DNA from: a virus
IMG/VR virus record: IMGVR_UViG_3300044710_000137
Coordinates: 20,546 to 84,545 of that record
DNA length: 64,000 bases
Direction: 5' to 3' (one strand)
The notes beneath the pieces are model-generated. The model saw only the letters and a list, made by a program, of their open reading frames with translations, was not told the origin of the DNA and ran no database searches. A program made the translations under genes and the position numbers. Below, one piece after another: positions 28,097 to 35,395 of this stretch (its first letter is position 1; each line of letters opens with the position of its first letter).

Positions 28097-28410
28097 CGGC
28101 GAATGGATTTACAGTGCCACTGACTGGCGCTGCGGGCGGCGTCGCGGGCGCTAACGGCAGTGGCGGCTGCACCTGCGGCTTGACGACGAACATCTCATGC
28201 CCAGTCCACGGCATCCGCTACGACTCTTGGACATACACCCAACAAGTTCCATACTCGACCGAGAAGTGGGGTTTTTGTCCCTCCGACGGGCACAAGCTCG
28301 ATACGAACTGGAAGTATTGTCCGTCCTGCGGGAGGGCTATAGGCACGATGCAAACCACTTGGCCGCAGATCGTCCTCTACAACGGGACGCACAACCAAGG
28401 CGCGGATTAG
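28084..28410 (+). CDS. Zinc-ribbon protein, 108 aa
   Basis: Gly-rich N-terminus, CTCGLTTNISCPVHG, then FCPSDGHKLDTNWKYCPSCG near the C-terminus, a classical zinc ribbon. Overlaps the previous gene end by 13 bases. Function unknown. Confidence 0.55.
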   Translation: MEALTANGFTVPLTGAAGGVAGANGSGGCTCGLTTNISCPVHGIRYDSWTYTQQVPYSTEKWGFCPSDGHKLDTNWKYCPSCGRAIGTMQTTWPQIVLYNGTHNQGAD

Positions 28411-28441
28411 GCTCCGCACCCAACATCACAAAAAAGGAAGA

Positions 28442-28798
28442 ATGACGAAACAACAGGCAACGAAAGAACTGGGCGCGCAGACGCATCGCGTGGCCTATCT
28501 GGAGCAATTACTCGAGGAGGCTTTCGCGGACCGCGAGAAGTTGAGCGACGGCGTGGAGTCTTACAGCCGCCGCGCGGCCTACGCCGAGTCGTGCTTTAAG
28601 AAAGCTGAATGGCAGAATGGGGCACTCAGGGAGCAGGTAAACCAATTGAACGCCCAGAATCAGCAGCTCGCCAAGGACAACCTCCAGATGAAGAACAACC
28701 TGGACGTGTTCCGCAACCGCTTCGTCTCGCGCCAGATGGACATGAAGAGCGAAGCGCTCTTCTGGAACATCGACATCCAGTCCCTAATCAAGAGCTAG
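28442..28798 (+). CDS. Coiled-coil protein, 118 aa
   Basis: Nearly entirely helical, with heptads at residues 15-95 (VAYLEQLLEEAFADREKLSD; LREQVNQLNAQNQQLAKDNL). AAAAGGAAG precedes the ATG. No other domain. Function unknown. Confidence 0.55.
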   Translation: MTKQQATKELGAQTHRVAYLEQLLEEAFADREKLSDGVESYSRRAAYAESCFKKAEWQNGALREQVNQLNAQNQQLAKDNLQMKNNLDVFRNRFVSRQMDMKSEALFWNIDIQSLIKS

Positions 28799-29001
28799 GG
28801 CGCGGTCTTCTCCGCGGTCTTCTCCGCTGGCTTCTCCTCCGCGATTTCCTTGATTTCCACACACAAAGGCGTGACTGCGGCCATAAATTCTCTTGGTTTC
28901 GCCTTGGCGACCCGAATCCAATGCTCCGCGCCAATCAACCCGTTCGCCTGGTCAAAGTTGCGGAATCCATGCTCGGCTCCCTTCTGTTGCTCTTCCGTCA
29001 T
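28795..29001 (-). CDS. Hypothetical protein, 68 aa
   Basis: Leftward, convergent with the coiled-coil gene. It reads MTEEQQKGAEHGFRNFDQAN then IRVAKAKPREFMAAVTPLC, with an E/K/P-rich tail (AEEKPAEKTAEKTAP). The repetitive tail and lack of family make it uncertain. Confidence 0.45.
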   Translation of the reverse strand: MTEEQQKGAEHGFRNFDQANGLIGAEHWIRVAKAKPREFMAAVTPLCVEIKEIAEEKPAEKTAEKTAP

Positions 29002-29067
29002 TGAATTACCTCGCTTTGAACGGGCGCGGCGGGTGTGGTCTCACCGCGCCCATTGGTTAGGGCTCAG

Positions 29068-29361
29068 TTAAACGCCGGTACCGGCGCCGCCGGCGCGCTG
29101 CGTTTGCGGCCAGACTTCGTTGACCAGATCCACCAGGATGCTGGGATTCTCGCTCTGGTTCACGTAGATCGACGCGGCCATGACTGGCGTAAGGTCCAGC
29201 GTGCCGACGCAGAAGTCGATCAAGTTGCCCGTGGGTGGGGTGGTGCGGAGCACTTTACGGAAGGCGTCGATGTTCGAGCCGATCCGTCCATACACGGATT
29301 GCGCTGCATCCGTTGTCAAATGCAGGGTTCCAGTGCAGTACTGGATGAATTTTTCTTTCAA
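29068..29361 (-). CDS. Protein with two copies of a ~40-aa unit
   Basis: The unit FIQYCTGTLHLTTDAAQSVY (residues 5-24) is repeated as LIDFCVGTLDLTPVMAASIY (47-66), each followed by a short helical end. The internal duplication supports a true coding sequence. Function unknown. Confidence 0.55.
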   Translation of the reverse strand: MKEKFIQYCTGTLHLTTDAAQSVYGRIGSNIDAFRKVLRTTPPTGNLIDFCVGTLDLTPVMAASIYVNQSENPSILVDLVNEVWPQTQRAGGAGTGV

Positions 29362-29400
29362 GTTGATTTGGTACCTCCTGACTTGAACTATAGCGCTTCC

Positions 29401-29455
29401 AAAGATTTATATGTTGATGCCGCGCCGGTCAGGCCTGCCCGGCGCTGGTAGAACC
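29401..29455 (-). repeat. Junction repeat family A, copy 18
   Basis: Stem GCGCCGG/CCGGCGC, flanked by TTGATGCC and TGGTAGAACC, 6 bases before the ATG at 29462. Confidence 0.85.
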
Positions 29456-29461
29456 GTCCCA

Positions 29462-29773
29462 ATGAAAATTCTGTCAGGGTCCGCTACAGTATGTGGAAAT
29501 AGGGTATACCGCGATAGCGGCGATCTCTTCGCCCTGGACTTGCCCATCCGCCTCTCGATCAATAACGACGCCTGCACACTACCGCCAAAGACCACCACGG
29601 CTTCGGAGCATCGCATCGTCTGGGAGGACCACGGGGTTGTCACGGTGTCCAGGATCCCCCCGGCCGGCGCGCCGATTTACTGGTGCCAGATGCGTCCCTC
29701 CAGATGGCGCGATATCGCCTCGGGCCTGGTCCGCGCGGTCTTCTCCGGACTAGGCGCTTTTCAGGGAAATTGA
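29462..29773 (+). CDS. Hypothetical protein, 103 aa
   Basis: Starts MKILSGSATVCGNRVYRDSG and is mostly beta (LFALDLPIRLSINNDACTL; RIVWEDHGVVTVSRI). The start lies directly after a family-A repeat. No family recognised. Confidence 0.5.
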   Translation: MKILSGSATVCGNRVYRDSGDLFALDLPIRLSINNDACTLPPKTTTASEHRIVWEDHGVVTVSRIPPAGAPIYWCQMRPSRWRDIASGLVRAVFSGLGAFQGN

Positions 29774-29793
29774 CGCCCGCCACCCGAATGCTG

Positions 29794-29847
29794 GAACCAG
29801 CGCGGGACACGGCTTGTGGCCCGCGCGGCATCAACATATAAGCCTTT
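29794..29847 (+). repeat. Junction repeat family A, copy 19
   Basis: ACCA then stem GCGCGGG/CCCGCGC, then GGCATCAACATATAAGCC, just before the ATG at 29852. Confidence 0.85.
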
Positions 29848-29851
29848 GCAA

Positions 29852-29992
29852 ATGCCATTCGTCAGCCAAGCACAAGAGAAGAAATTCCGAGAACTCGTAG
29901 CAACCAAGCAGATGAAGCAATCAGTCTACGACGAATGGTTGAAAGCCACCCCCGACCTGAAGAAGCTTCCCATCCGTTTAAAGAAGAAGTAA
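29852..29992 (+). CDS. Small conserved phage protein, 46 aa
   Basis: Reads MPFVSQAQEKKFRELVATKQ, then MKQSVYDEWLKATPDLKKLP. The 'MPFVS-AQ--KF--L' start and basic end resemble short proteins found near packaging genes of many phages. Function unknown to me. Confidence 0.6.
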   Translation: MPFVSQAQEKKFRELVATKQMKQSVYDEWLKATPDLKKLPIRLKKK

Positions 29993-29995
29993 TCA

Positions 29996-30154
29996 ATGCC
30001 ATTCCAGCAAATCCTATGGAACTCGGAGACGTTCACGTGGACAAGATATCCAGCTTTGCTCGCCGAACTCGGGTTTCGAACCAACGCGGCCGGATTTCTG
30101 TTAGCCCAGGAAGCAAAAACACATCGGGACAGGATTTACAAAATCCTGGAGTAG
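29996..30154 (+). CDS. Hypothetical small protein, 52 aa
   Basis: Starts 3 bases after the previous stop: MPFQQILWNSETFTWTRYPA, then LLAELGFRTNAAGFLLAQEA. Plausible helical protein. Too short to classify. Confidence 0.45.
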   Translation: MPFQQILWNSETFTWTRYPALLAELGFRTNAAGFLLAQEAKTHRDRIYKILE

Positions 30155-30159
30155 CCGGC

Positions 30160-30321
30160 ATGACCGTTTCACTGCCGCGCATCCCAGATCCGGCAGCCGA
30201 AGCGGACGTGCTGTGGGAAGGCTTGGAATTCCTTCTGACGCATAAATGCTGCGGATTCACTTGCTCCGAGTGCGACCGCTTGAATGCCGTGCGGAGTATT
30301 TTACTCGCCCGGTGGACGTGA
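30160..30321 (+). CDS. Hypothetical small Cys-containing protein, 53 aa
   Basis: MTVSLPRIPDPAAEADVLWE then CCGFTCSECDRLNAVRSILL: a helix followed by a CC-x3-C-x2-C cluster. Its end overlaps the leftward gene 30301-30549. Confidence 0.45.
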   Translation: MTVSLPRIPDPAAEADVLWEGLEFLLTHKCCGFTCSECDRLNAVRSILLARWT

Positions 30322-30549
30322 GCCGCTCGCTCGCTGTTTTGACCACTGCATCAGGTATCGAATCGGCGAATCAATAGAGCGCCGGCTGACGTCCGGATGC
30401 GGATCGCTGGCGACCCAATTAACGAATAGCCTCTGAAGGGCGGCATGCTGGATCTCAGGCTCGCGGCGCAGTAAATGACGCCGGGCAAGAAACGCGGAAA
30501 GAAACGCGGAAGCAAAGATGGCGGCGATACAGGGCCACGCGTGGACCAC
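30301..30549 (-). CDS. Small membrane protein, 82 aa
   Basis: GTG start 2 bases after the upstream TAA, with GGAG upstream. N-terminal membrane segment (WPCIAAIFASAFLSAFLARR), then a basic region and helix (HAALQRLFVNWVASD). Function unknown. Confidence 0.45.
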   Translation of the reverse strand: MVHAWPCIAAIFASAFLSAFLARRHLLRREPEIQHAALQRLFVNWVASDPHPDVSRRSIDSPIRYLMQWSKQRASGSRPPGE

Positions 30550-30551
30550 CT

Positions 30552-30794
30552 TTACGGTGCTCCAGACGCCTTCGGCATCGCATCGCCCCACACCCACCCG
30601 CTGATTTTCGATAGGGCGAAGAACCCGACGATCTCACCGGCGAGACCACGCAGTTCAAAGTGAACGTCCGTACCGTCGCCGCTGGCTTTCTCCTCGACCG
30701 ATACAGCCTGTAGCTTCACAATCCCCGCGGCGCTGAAGACGTAGAAGTCGCGCATCTTCGGCTTCGGACTCGCCACACTTGCCGCTTTAGGCAT
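30552..30794 (-). CDS. Hypothetical protein, 80 aa
   Basis: Start at 30794 (MPKAASVASPKPKMRDFYVF). Beta-rich: FYVFSAAGIVKLQAVSVEEK then DVHFELRGLAGEIVGFFALS. Divergent from the structural-like gene 30814-31200 with 19 bases between. Unrecognised. Confidence 0.5.
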   Translation of the reverse strand: MPKAASVASPKPKMRDFYVFSAAGIVKLQAVSVEEKASGDGTDVHFELRGLAGEIVGFFALSKISGWVWGDAMPKASGAP

Positions 30795-30813
30795 ACCCCC
30801 AGGATACCGCTTT

Positions 30814-31200
30814 ATGTCCGCACTCCCCATTTCCGCCCAAGCCGTGCTCGCTTATAACAACGGCGCCGGCATCAACATCCAGCTCCCCGAGACATCCAGC
30901 GCCACAGCCGTAGCGATCGCGGGCGTGAACTTTAACGGCAGCTCCATGGTTGTGCCCACGACTTCCGGCGGTACCGCAATCCCTCTCGGCGCATTACAGA
31001 ACCTCGGGCTTGCCTGCTTCCAGAATCTCGACCCCACCAATTATTGCGAAATCCTGACCGCTGTCAGCGGCACCGCCATCATAAAGCTGAACGCCGGCGA
31101 TCCGCCGTTCCTATTCCGCTTCGGGCCTGGAATTACCGCGCCTGCGCTTATTGCACATACGGCCACGACGCTCGTCCAGTGGCTCATTTTGGAAAATTGA
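30814..31200 (+). CDS. Structural-like protein, 128 aa
   Basis: Begins MSALPISAQAVLAYNNGAGI and is beta-rich with small residues (SATAVAIAGVNFNGSSMVVP; TAVSGTAIIKLNAGDPPFLF), as in phage decoration or minor virion proteins. No signal peptide. Overlaps the next gene by one base (TGATG). Confidence 0.5.
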   Translation: MSALPISAQAVLAYNNGAGINIQLPETSSATAVAIAGVNFNGSSMVVPTTSGGTAIPLGALQNLGLACFQNLDPTNYCEILTAVSGTAIIKLNAGDPPFLFRFGPGITAPALIAHTATTLVQWLILEN

Positions 31201-31370
31201 TGACGGACTTCCGCGCCTGGCGCGAAGACCTCGACCATCGCGAGTACGAATATCTGCTGGCGCGCGAAGAACCCCCGCGGGTCGATCCGCAGCGGCGTTT
31301 CGGGCTGACCGCGGACGATGGCGCGTTTCTCGGCGCGATTGAGAAGGCTTTCCGGGACGAGGTGCGGTAG
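31200..31370 (+). CDS. Small acidic/basic protein before TerL nuclease, 56 aa
   Basis: MTDFRAWREDLDHREYEYLL then EEPPRVDPQRRFGLTADDGA. Its stop overlaps the GTG of the TerL nuclease half (TAGTG, 31368-31372), so translation of the nuclease is coupled to it. No family recognised. Confidence 0.55.
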   Translation: MTDFRAWREDLDHREYEYLLAREEPPRVDPQRRFGLTADDGAFLGAIEKAFRDEVR

Positions 31371-32158
31371 TGCCGTTTTTGTGCACCTGCACTTGGGAAG
31401 AGGTGCCCCATCTCGGTGGAAAAGAGAAAACCGAACTCCTCCTCACCTATCCTCCCCACCAGCGCGATGCCCGAACCAAAGGGGTACCGCAGTTAGGCGC
31501 GGGCGCGGTCTATCCGATGCTCGAAGAGGAAATCCTCTACGATTATTTCGACATTCCACCATACTGGCCGCGAATGTTTGCGTTAGACGTAGGTTGGAAT
31601 CGTTCGGCAGCACTGTGGGGCGCGCTGGACCGGGACAGCGACCGGCTGTTCATCTATAGTGAACACTACCAGGGCAGGCTGACGCCACACGAGCACGCGC
31701 GCATCATCAAGGCGCGTGGGTCCTGGATACCCGGCGTAATCGATCCAGCCTCGCGCGGATCGAGCCAAGCGGACGGCGAAAAGATTGTCGAACTCTACCG
31801 CGCGGAAGGGTTGGATCTCACCTACGCGGACAATAACGTCGAAGCCGGCATCTATGACGTTTGGCAGCGGCTACAGAACAACCGGCTGAAGATTTGCAAG
31901 ACGCTCATCAATCTGCGCCAGGAATACCGGCTCTACCGGCGCAACCCGAAAGACGGGCATGTCGTCAAGCCGAGATTGCCCCAGGAATTGCCTGAAGGGC
32001 GAACGGCCGCGGAGTACGGCGATCATTTGCTCGACTGCCTCCGCTATATGTGCCGTGGATTGCAAGTTATGAAACAGGCGCCCGTGGTGCCGAAGCGCGG
32101 TCCCGGATCGCAAGCCGAATGGAAGCAGCCAACCGGGCCCCTCGGTTGGATGGCGTAA
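31370..32158 (+). CDS. terL: Terminase large subunit, nuclease half (split gene)
   Basis: The 262 residues match only the C-terminal half of a large terminase: the pre-nuclease helix WEEVPHL, PHQRDARTKGVPQLGAGAVY, then an RNase-H-like nuclease with acidic residues D73 (FALDVGW), D125 (GVIDPASRG) and D218/D222 (GDHLLDCLRY). The ATPase half is 6.7 kb upstream (23915-24697). The GTG start is coupled to the preceding stop. All catalytic residues are kept, so both halves are probably functional together. Confidence 0.85.
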   Translation: MPFLCTCTWEEVPHLGGKEKTELLLTYPPHQRDARTKGVPQLGAGAVYPMLEEEILYDYFDIPPYWPRMFALDVGWNRSAALWGALDRDSDRLFIYSEHYQGRLTPHEHARIIKARGSWIPGVIDPASRGSSQADGEKIVELYRAEGLDLTYADNNVEAGIYDVWQRLQNNRLKICKTLINLRQEYRLYRRNPKDGHVVKPRLPQELPEGRTAAEYGDHLLDCLRYMCRGLQVMKQAPVVPKRGPGSQAEWKQPTGPLGWMA

Positions 32159-32162
32159 ACGC

Positions 32163-32465
32163 CTACCGCTTTACTGCCGTATTCAGGGTGAACACCATGC
32201 GCGCAGTACCCCCGCTCGGCCGCCATCCCAAGCTTTGAAGCCTTTCGAGGCTGATGCGGCGGCGCTCCATGGCCTCTGCTATCTCGGCTTCCAATGCACG
32301 GCGGTTATGGATCAAGCGCACTTTGAGCCATACATTGACGCCCACCAGCACGGATTCCAAGACAAACCACCAAACCTTCCGGTAATATCCTGTCGGAATG
32401 CCGACCCCCAGAACAATCGCGACCAGCAAAAGCACGATCCACCACTCGCGCAAGAAACGCCGCAT
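32163..32465 (-). CDS. Two-pass membrane protein, 100 aa
   Basis: Two hydrophobic segments (WWIVLLLVAIVLGVGIPTGY, residues 8-27; WWFVLESVLVGVNVWLKVRL, ~32-51) then a charged helical tail (EAEIAEAMERRRISLERLQS). It is leftward within rightward genes, 4 bases from the TerL nuclease end. A holin-like role is possible but unsupported. Confidence 0.5.
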   Translation of the reverse strand: MRRFLREWWIVLLLVAIVLGVGIPTGYYRKVWWFVLESVLVGVNVWLKVRLIHNRRALEAEIAEAMERRRISLERLQSLGWRPSGGTARMVFTLNTAVKR

Positions 32466-32498
32466 TGGCTCAGTTTAACCCCAAAAAAGGAAAAAGCA

Positions 32499-32699
32499 AT
32501 GACCACCGATAAAACAGTGAACACGGGCATCAACTATAAGGAAGTGCCCATGGGAACCGGATCGTATGGAACTCCCAAAGGAACGCCGGATGTAAAGAAA
32601 GCAGGGACAGTAGCGGACCTGAAATCGAAGACGTCGGATGATTCCAGTGGTAAGGCGGAAAATCTGGGAGCCATGGGCGACTATTGTTGCAAAAAGTAA
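32499..32699 (+). CDS. Hypothetical small protein, 66 aa
   Basis: Start at 32499 with AAAAAAGGAAAAAG upstream; an earlier in-frame start would overlap the membrane-protein gene. It reads MTTDKTVNTGINYKEVPMGT, then SKTSDDSSGKAENLGAMGD and CCKK. Low complexity, possibly disordered. Confidence 0.5.
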   Translation: MTTDKTVNTGINYKEVPMGTGSYGTPKGTPDVKKAGTVADLKSKTSDDSSGKAENLGAMGDYCCKK

Positions 32700-32704
32700 T
32701 TATG

Positions 32705-32803
32705 GGTTGGTGAGCCTCGGAAGCTGAGGCCGCCAGCCGTTCACCCAGGCCAATGGTGAGCGCTTGTTTGCCGCGTGTCACTTACCGCATGCTTGCCTGG
32801 TGA
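32705..32803 (+). repeat. Junction repeat family B, copy 3
   Basis: GGTTGGTGAGCCTCGG ... CCCAGGCCAATGGTGAGCGC ... TACCGCATGCTTGCCTGG, beginning 5 bases after the stop of 32499-32699. Confidence 0.75.
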
Positions 32804-32828
32804 TGGTGCCGCATCCCCGCCACGCCGA

Positions 32829-33308
32829 TCATCGCGGCTGGCCAATCAAAATAATCCGCTTCCCAACCATGGGCAGCTCCGTTCGCTCGACAGTGTGCGT
32901 CCGGCTCGCCAGCTTGCATAGATGCTCCAGCCAGGGGCGCTCACTGTAAGTCTCCCAGAACGGGACCGCATCCGGTTTAATGCAGCACGGGCAAATCACG
33001 AACGGGACGCCATGACGCGCTGCGTACAACACGATATGGTCCGTAGCTTCATCCGGGTGCATGCCCAGCACCAGGCGATAGTCTTCAGGCCCGTCGTATC
33101 GGAAGTACGCGTACTTTTGCCCGGGGCGCCCTTTGGCTAACCGGTGCCGTTTGTCGATGGTTATGACGCGCCGGAACCCGCGCTCGCGCAACGCCGCCTG
33201 GAGATAACCCTTACCGCCAGCCACGTCTGCGACCAGGGAATTGTGGAAGCGCGAAAATCTGGACTCCACAAGAGTGGCGAACAGATCGAACCTCCGCGCA
33301 TCGCCCAT
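32829..33308 (-). CDS. Class I SAM-dependent methyltransferase-like protein
   Basis: Residues ~27-38 form the SAM-binding start VADVAGGKGYLQ, continued by GFRRVITIDKRHRL. GMHPDEATDHIVLYAARHG then PFVICPCCIKPDAVPFWE follows, similar to bacterial methyltransferases with a 'MHPDEATD' motif. 159 residues is short but complete for the core. The substrate is unknown; RNA or DNA modification are options. Leftward in a rightward region. Confidence 0.65.
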   Translation of the reverse strand: MGDARRFDLFATLVESRFSRFHNSLVADVAGGKGYLQAALRERGFRRVITIDKRHRLAKGRPGQKYAYFRYDGPEDYRLVLGMHPDEATDHIVLYAARHGVPFVICPCCIKPDAVPFWETYSERPWLEHLCKLASRTHTVERTELPMVGKRIILIGQPR

Positions 33309-33466
33309 TGGCTACAGTCTACAGTGCCCGGCTACCAAATGCCAGGACAGTGCCGCTACCCAAGACCGGTCGGGCCATAGCCTAAAGCCGCGTGGCACAC
33401 CAGCACTGACGAGGTACAACTCAAGCGCGCGGGATGACCACAGCCGCGTAGCTCCCAAAAGACTGC

Positions 33467-33925
33467 ATGCGCATATCCCCTCCCGATTGGGTAGCTAAAC
33501 TCTCGAGTGAACTTCATCGCCTTCGTGACGCTGAAGACACTTCCATTGAAGCTGTAAACCTTCGCGCCAGGGAAGTAAGAGACCATGGCCCCGCGGTATT
33601 CAAGCTCCTCGTGGAACAAGCCCGTAGCGCTTCCGCCATGCTTGGGCTCCTCTGTGATTCAAGAGCCAACTGGTTGATGATCAAGAATACCGGCGCACCC
33701 TTCAGGATGCTCCAGGCCACCTTGGATATCGAAGGCATGGGGATCGCCGTGAACTACACCTTGGGCTCGTTGATCGGCGGAAGGAACCCGGCCATCACCA
33801 AGGATTTCGTGGACATCCGCTTGTCGCCGCCCGAGAACTATCTGGTATTGGTTCACGCCGGCACGCAGTTGAAAGCGGCGGATGTGCTGGAAGTGCTATT
33901 CAGGAACGCGTTTCTCCCGAACTAG
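33467..33925 (+). CDS. Hypothetical protein, 152 aa
   Basis: Helical N-terminal half (AVNLRAREVRDHGPAVFKLL; EQARSASAMLGLLCDSRAN) then a sheet-rich half (GMGIAVNYTLGSLIGGRNPA; NYLVLVHAGTQLKAADVLE). A competing leftward frame (33356-33619) is less convincing. Unrecognised. Confidence 0.45.
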   Translation: MRISPPDWVAKLSSELHRLRDAEDTSIEAVNLRAREVRDHGPAVFKLLVEQARSASAMLGLLCDSRANWLMIKNTGAPFRMLQATLDIEGMGIAVNYTLGSLIGGRNPAITKDFVDIRLSPPENYLVLVHAGTQLKAADVLEVLFRNAFLPN

Positions 33926-33931
33926 GGCGCA

Positions 33932-34378
33932 ATGATTCAAATCACGCAAGACGAGAACGGGGCCTTACTTTCGGACGACCGCGCCATCCTGCCGGCCGGA
34001 ATGCTCGATCCGATCTTCGAATGGCTCCAGGATCTCAACAGCGACCGTCCGGACCAGCACCGGCGCTTCCGGCTGCCGATGGAACTCCCCGTCTGGCCGA
34101 TGGATGGTGAGTCTCCGGACTTCTCCGCGACGATAACCGAGAGGGTCCTCCTCTTCGAAAAGACGCAATGGGCGGCAACCAGCGATAACGTGACACGGTT
34201 GTTTATGGCCGCGAGATCGCTGAATTCCGACGAGCCAAAATATGAGATTCTGGGCCCGGAAGTTGCGCGGCGTCCCACCGTGGGCGGCTATCGGCTAATC
34301 TGTCGCGATCCGATCAGTGCGCAGTTAAAGTACCAAGCCTATCGCTTGGGATTACCACGCCCAGCCACCAGCCACTAG
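33932..34378 (+). CDS. Hypothetical protein, 148 aa
   Basis: Starts MIQITQDENGALLSDDRAIL, with IFEWLQDLNSDRPDQHRRFR and a C-terminal stretch (YRLICRDPISAQLKYQAYRL). The last residues (PRPATSH) come from a family-D tract. Function unknown. Confidence 0.5.
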   Translation: MIQITQDENGALLSDDRAILPAGMLDPIFEWLQDLNSDRPDQHRRFRLPMELPVWPMDGESPDFSATITERVLLFEKTQWAATSDNVTRLFMAARSLNSDEPKYEILGPEVARRPTVGGYRLICRDPISAQLKYQAYRLGLPRPATSH

Positions 34379-34384
34379 CCACCG
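34360..34384 (-). repeat. Low-complexity repeat family D, copy 3
   Basis: CCCAGCCACCAGCCACTAGC at the junction of two convergent genes. Confidence 0.75.
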
Positions 34385-34389
34385 CTTTT

Positions 34390-35331
34390 TCAGCCACGGT
34401 ACTTAGGCTCGTCCCACCGCTCGATGACGTGCATCTTGAACACGCCCGCGGGCGTCTTCGCGCCTACCCCCGCGAACGGATCGCGGATACGCTCCACTTC
34501 GGTGACGCAGATCCGCACATCGTCGCCAAAGCGCTCCGCGATGGTCTTCACCGTTTCGAGGACGGGGAAGGGAACTGGGGTCTTACCCTCCGCGTTGTAG
34601 AGCCGTTTTCCAAGGCCGAAGTTGGACATGCCCACACCTTCGAGATCCTGCTTGCGCAGCGGGTACCAGTTCCACTTCGCATAACCGCCGATGCCATCCC
34701 AGTTCTGCGATGGCTTACATAGGCCGTCCAAGTAGGCTTTCACGGATTCGATGGGATACACCTCGATGAAGTTCTCCGCGAGGAACGCTTCCAATTCCGC
34801 ATTGATTGCCGCCGGATCGTAAATCCCCAGCGAACGCGCCAGAGTGCGGTATTCTTCGTCGCAGCCGGGATCGAGCGTGGAAACGGCCACGGCGGATTTC
34901 GTGGGCGCGATTGGTGGTGTTGGCTTTGATGGCTCGGTGTGTTGCCTAATCCGCGGGAAGTCTATCGTCCACCAGTCGAGAGAGCCAGTCAGCCTCGACG
35001 GCGGATCGAACCTTATCGGCGGACGCATCGACGCACTCCAATCATCCGGCTGGCGCATGTACCGATCCTCATGGCCGGGATTAGCCATATCCATAGCCAA
35101 ACGCTCCGCGTAGCCGGGCGGCAGAATCCGGGTGTCCACGATATCGCGGATAGCGTGCTGGATGGCCTCCATTCGAAGTATTGGATCGGCCGAGGCGACC
35201 CGCTCGCGCAAAATGTGCCGCGCAATAACTTCGGCACCCTGGCCGCTGCGAATCATCCTTTCCTCGAAGCTGCGTACTTCGATCTCGTGGGCCAGCGCCT
35301 CCGTTTCCATCACCGCTGTTTGAGTAGGCAT
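34390..35331 (-). CDS. Hypothetical protein, 313 aa
   Basis: Start at 35331 (MPTQTAVMETEALAHEIEVR); a longer frame reaches into the portal gene region and translates a CCCAGCACC tract, so it is rejected. The first ~100 residues are helical (AIRDIVDTRILPPGYAERLA), then a Pro/Thr linker. The C-terminal ~150 residues form a folded unit (ESVKAYLDGLCKPSQNWDGI; RLYNAEGKTPVPFPVLETVK; FGDDVRICVTEVERIRDPFA). No known domain. Sits opposite to and upstream of the portal. Confidence 0.55.
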   Translation of the reverse strand: MPTQTAVMETEALAHEIEVRSFEERMIRSGQGAEVIARHILRERVASADPILRMEAIQHAIRDIVDTRILPPGYAERLAMDMANPGHEDRYMRQPDDWSASMRPPIRFDPPSRLTGSLDWWTIDFPRIRQHTEPSKPTPPIAPTKSAVAVSTLDPGCDEEYRTLARSLGIYDPAAINAELEAFLAENFIEVYPIESVKAYLDGLCKPSQNWDGIGGYAKWNWYPLRKQDLEGVGMSNFGLGKRLYNAEGKTPVPFPVLETVKTIAERFGDDVRICVTEVERIRDPFAGVGAKTPAGVFKMHVIERWDEPKYRG

Positions 35332-35355
35332 ACCTGAAGCATAGCGCTTTCGCGC

Positions 35356-35390
35356 ACCCAACACCCAGCACCTAGAACCCAGCACCCACC
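35356..35390 (+). repeat. Low-complexity repeat family E, copy 3
   Basis: CGCACCCAACACCCAGCACC and CCCAGCACCCACC just before the portal start. Confidence 0.75.
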
Positions 35391-35395
35391 CCCAA

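Noticed and set aside
33356-33619. Leftward 87-aa frame opposite 33467-33925
   Set aside because: Some protein-like stretches, but no start signal or overlap with neighbours; the rightward gene is longer and ends just before 33932.
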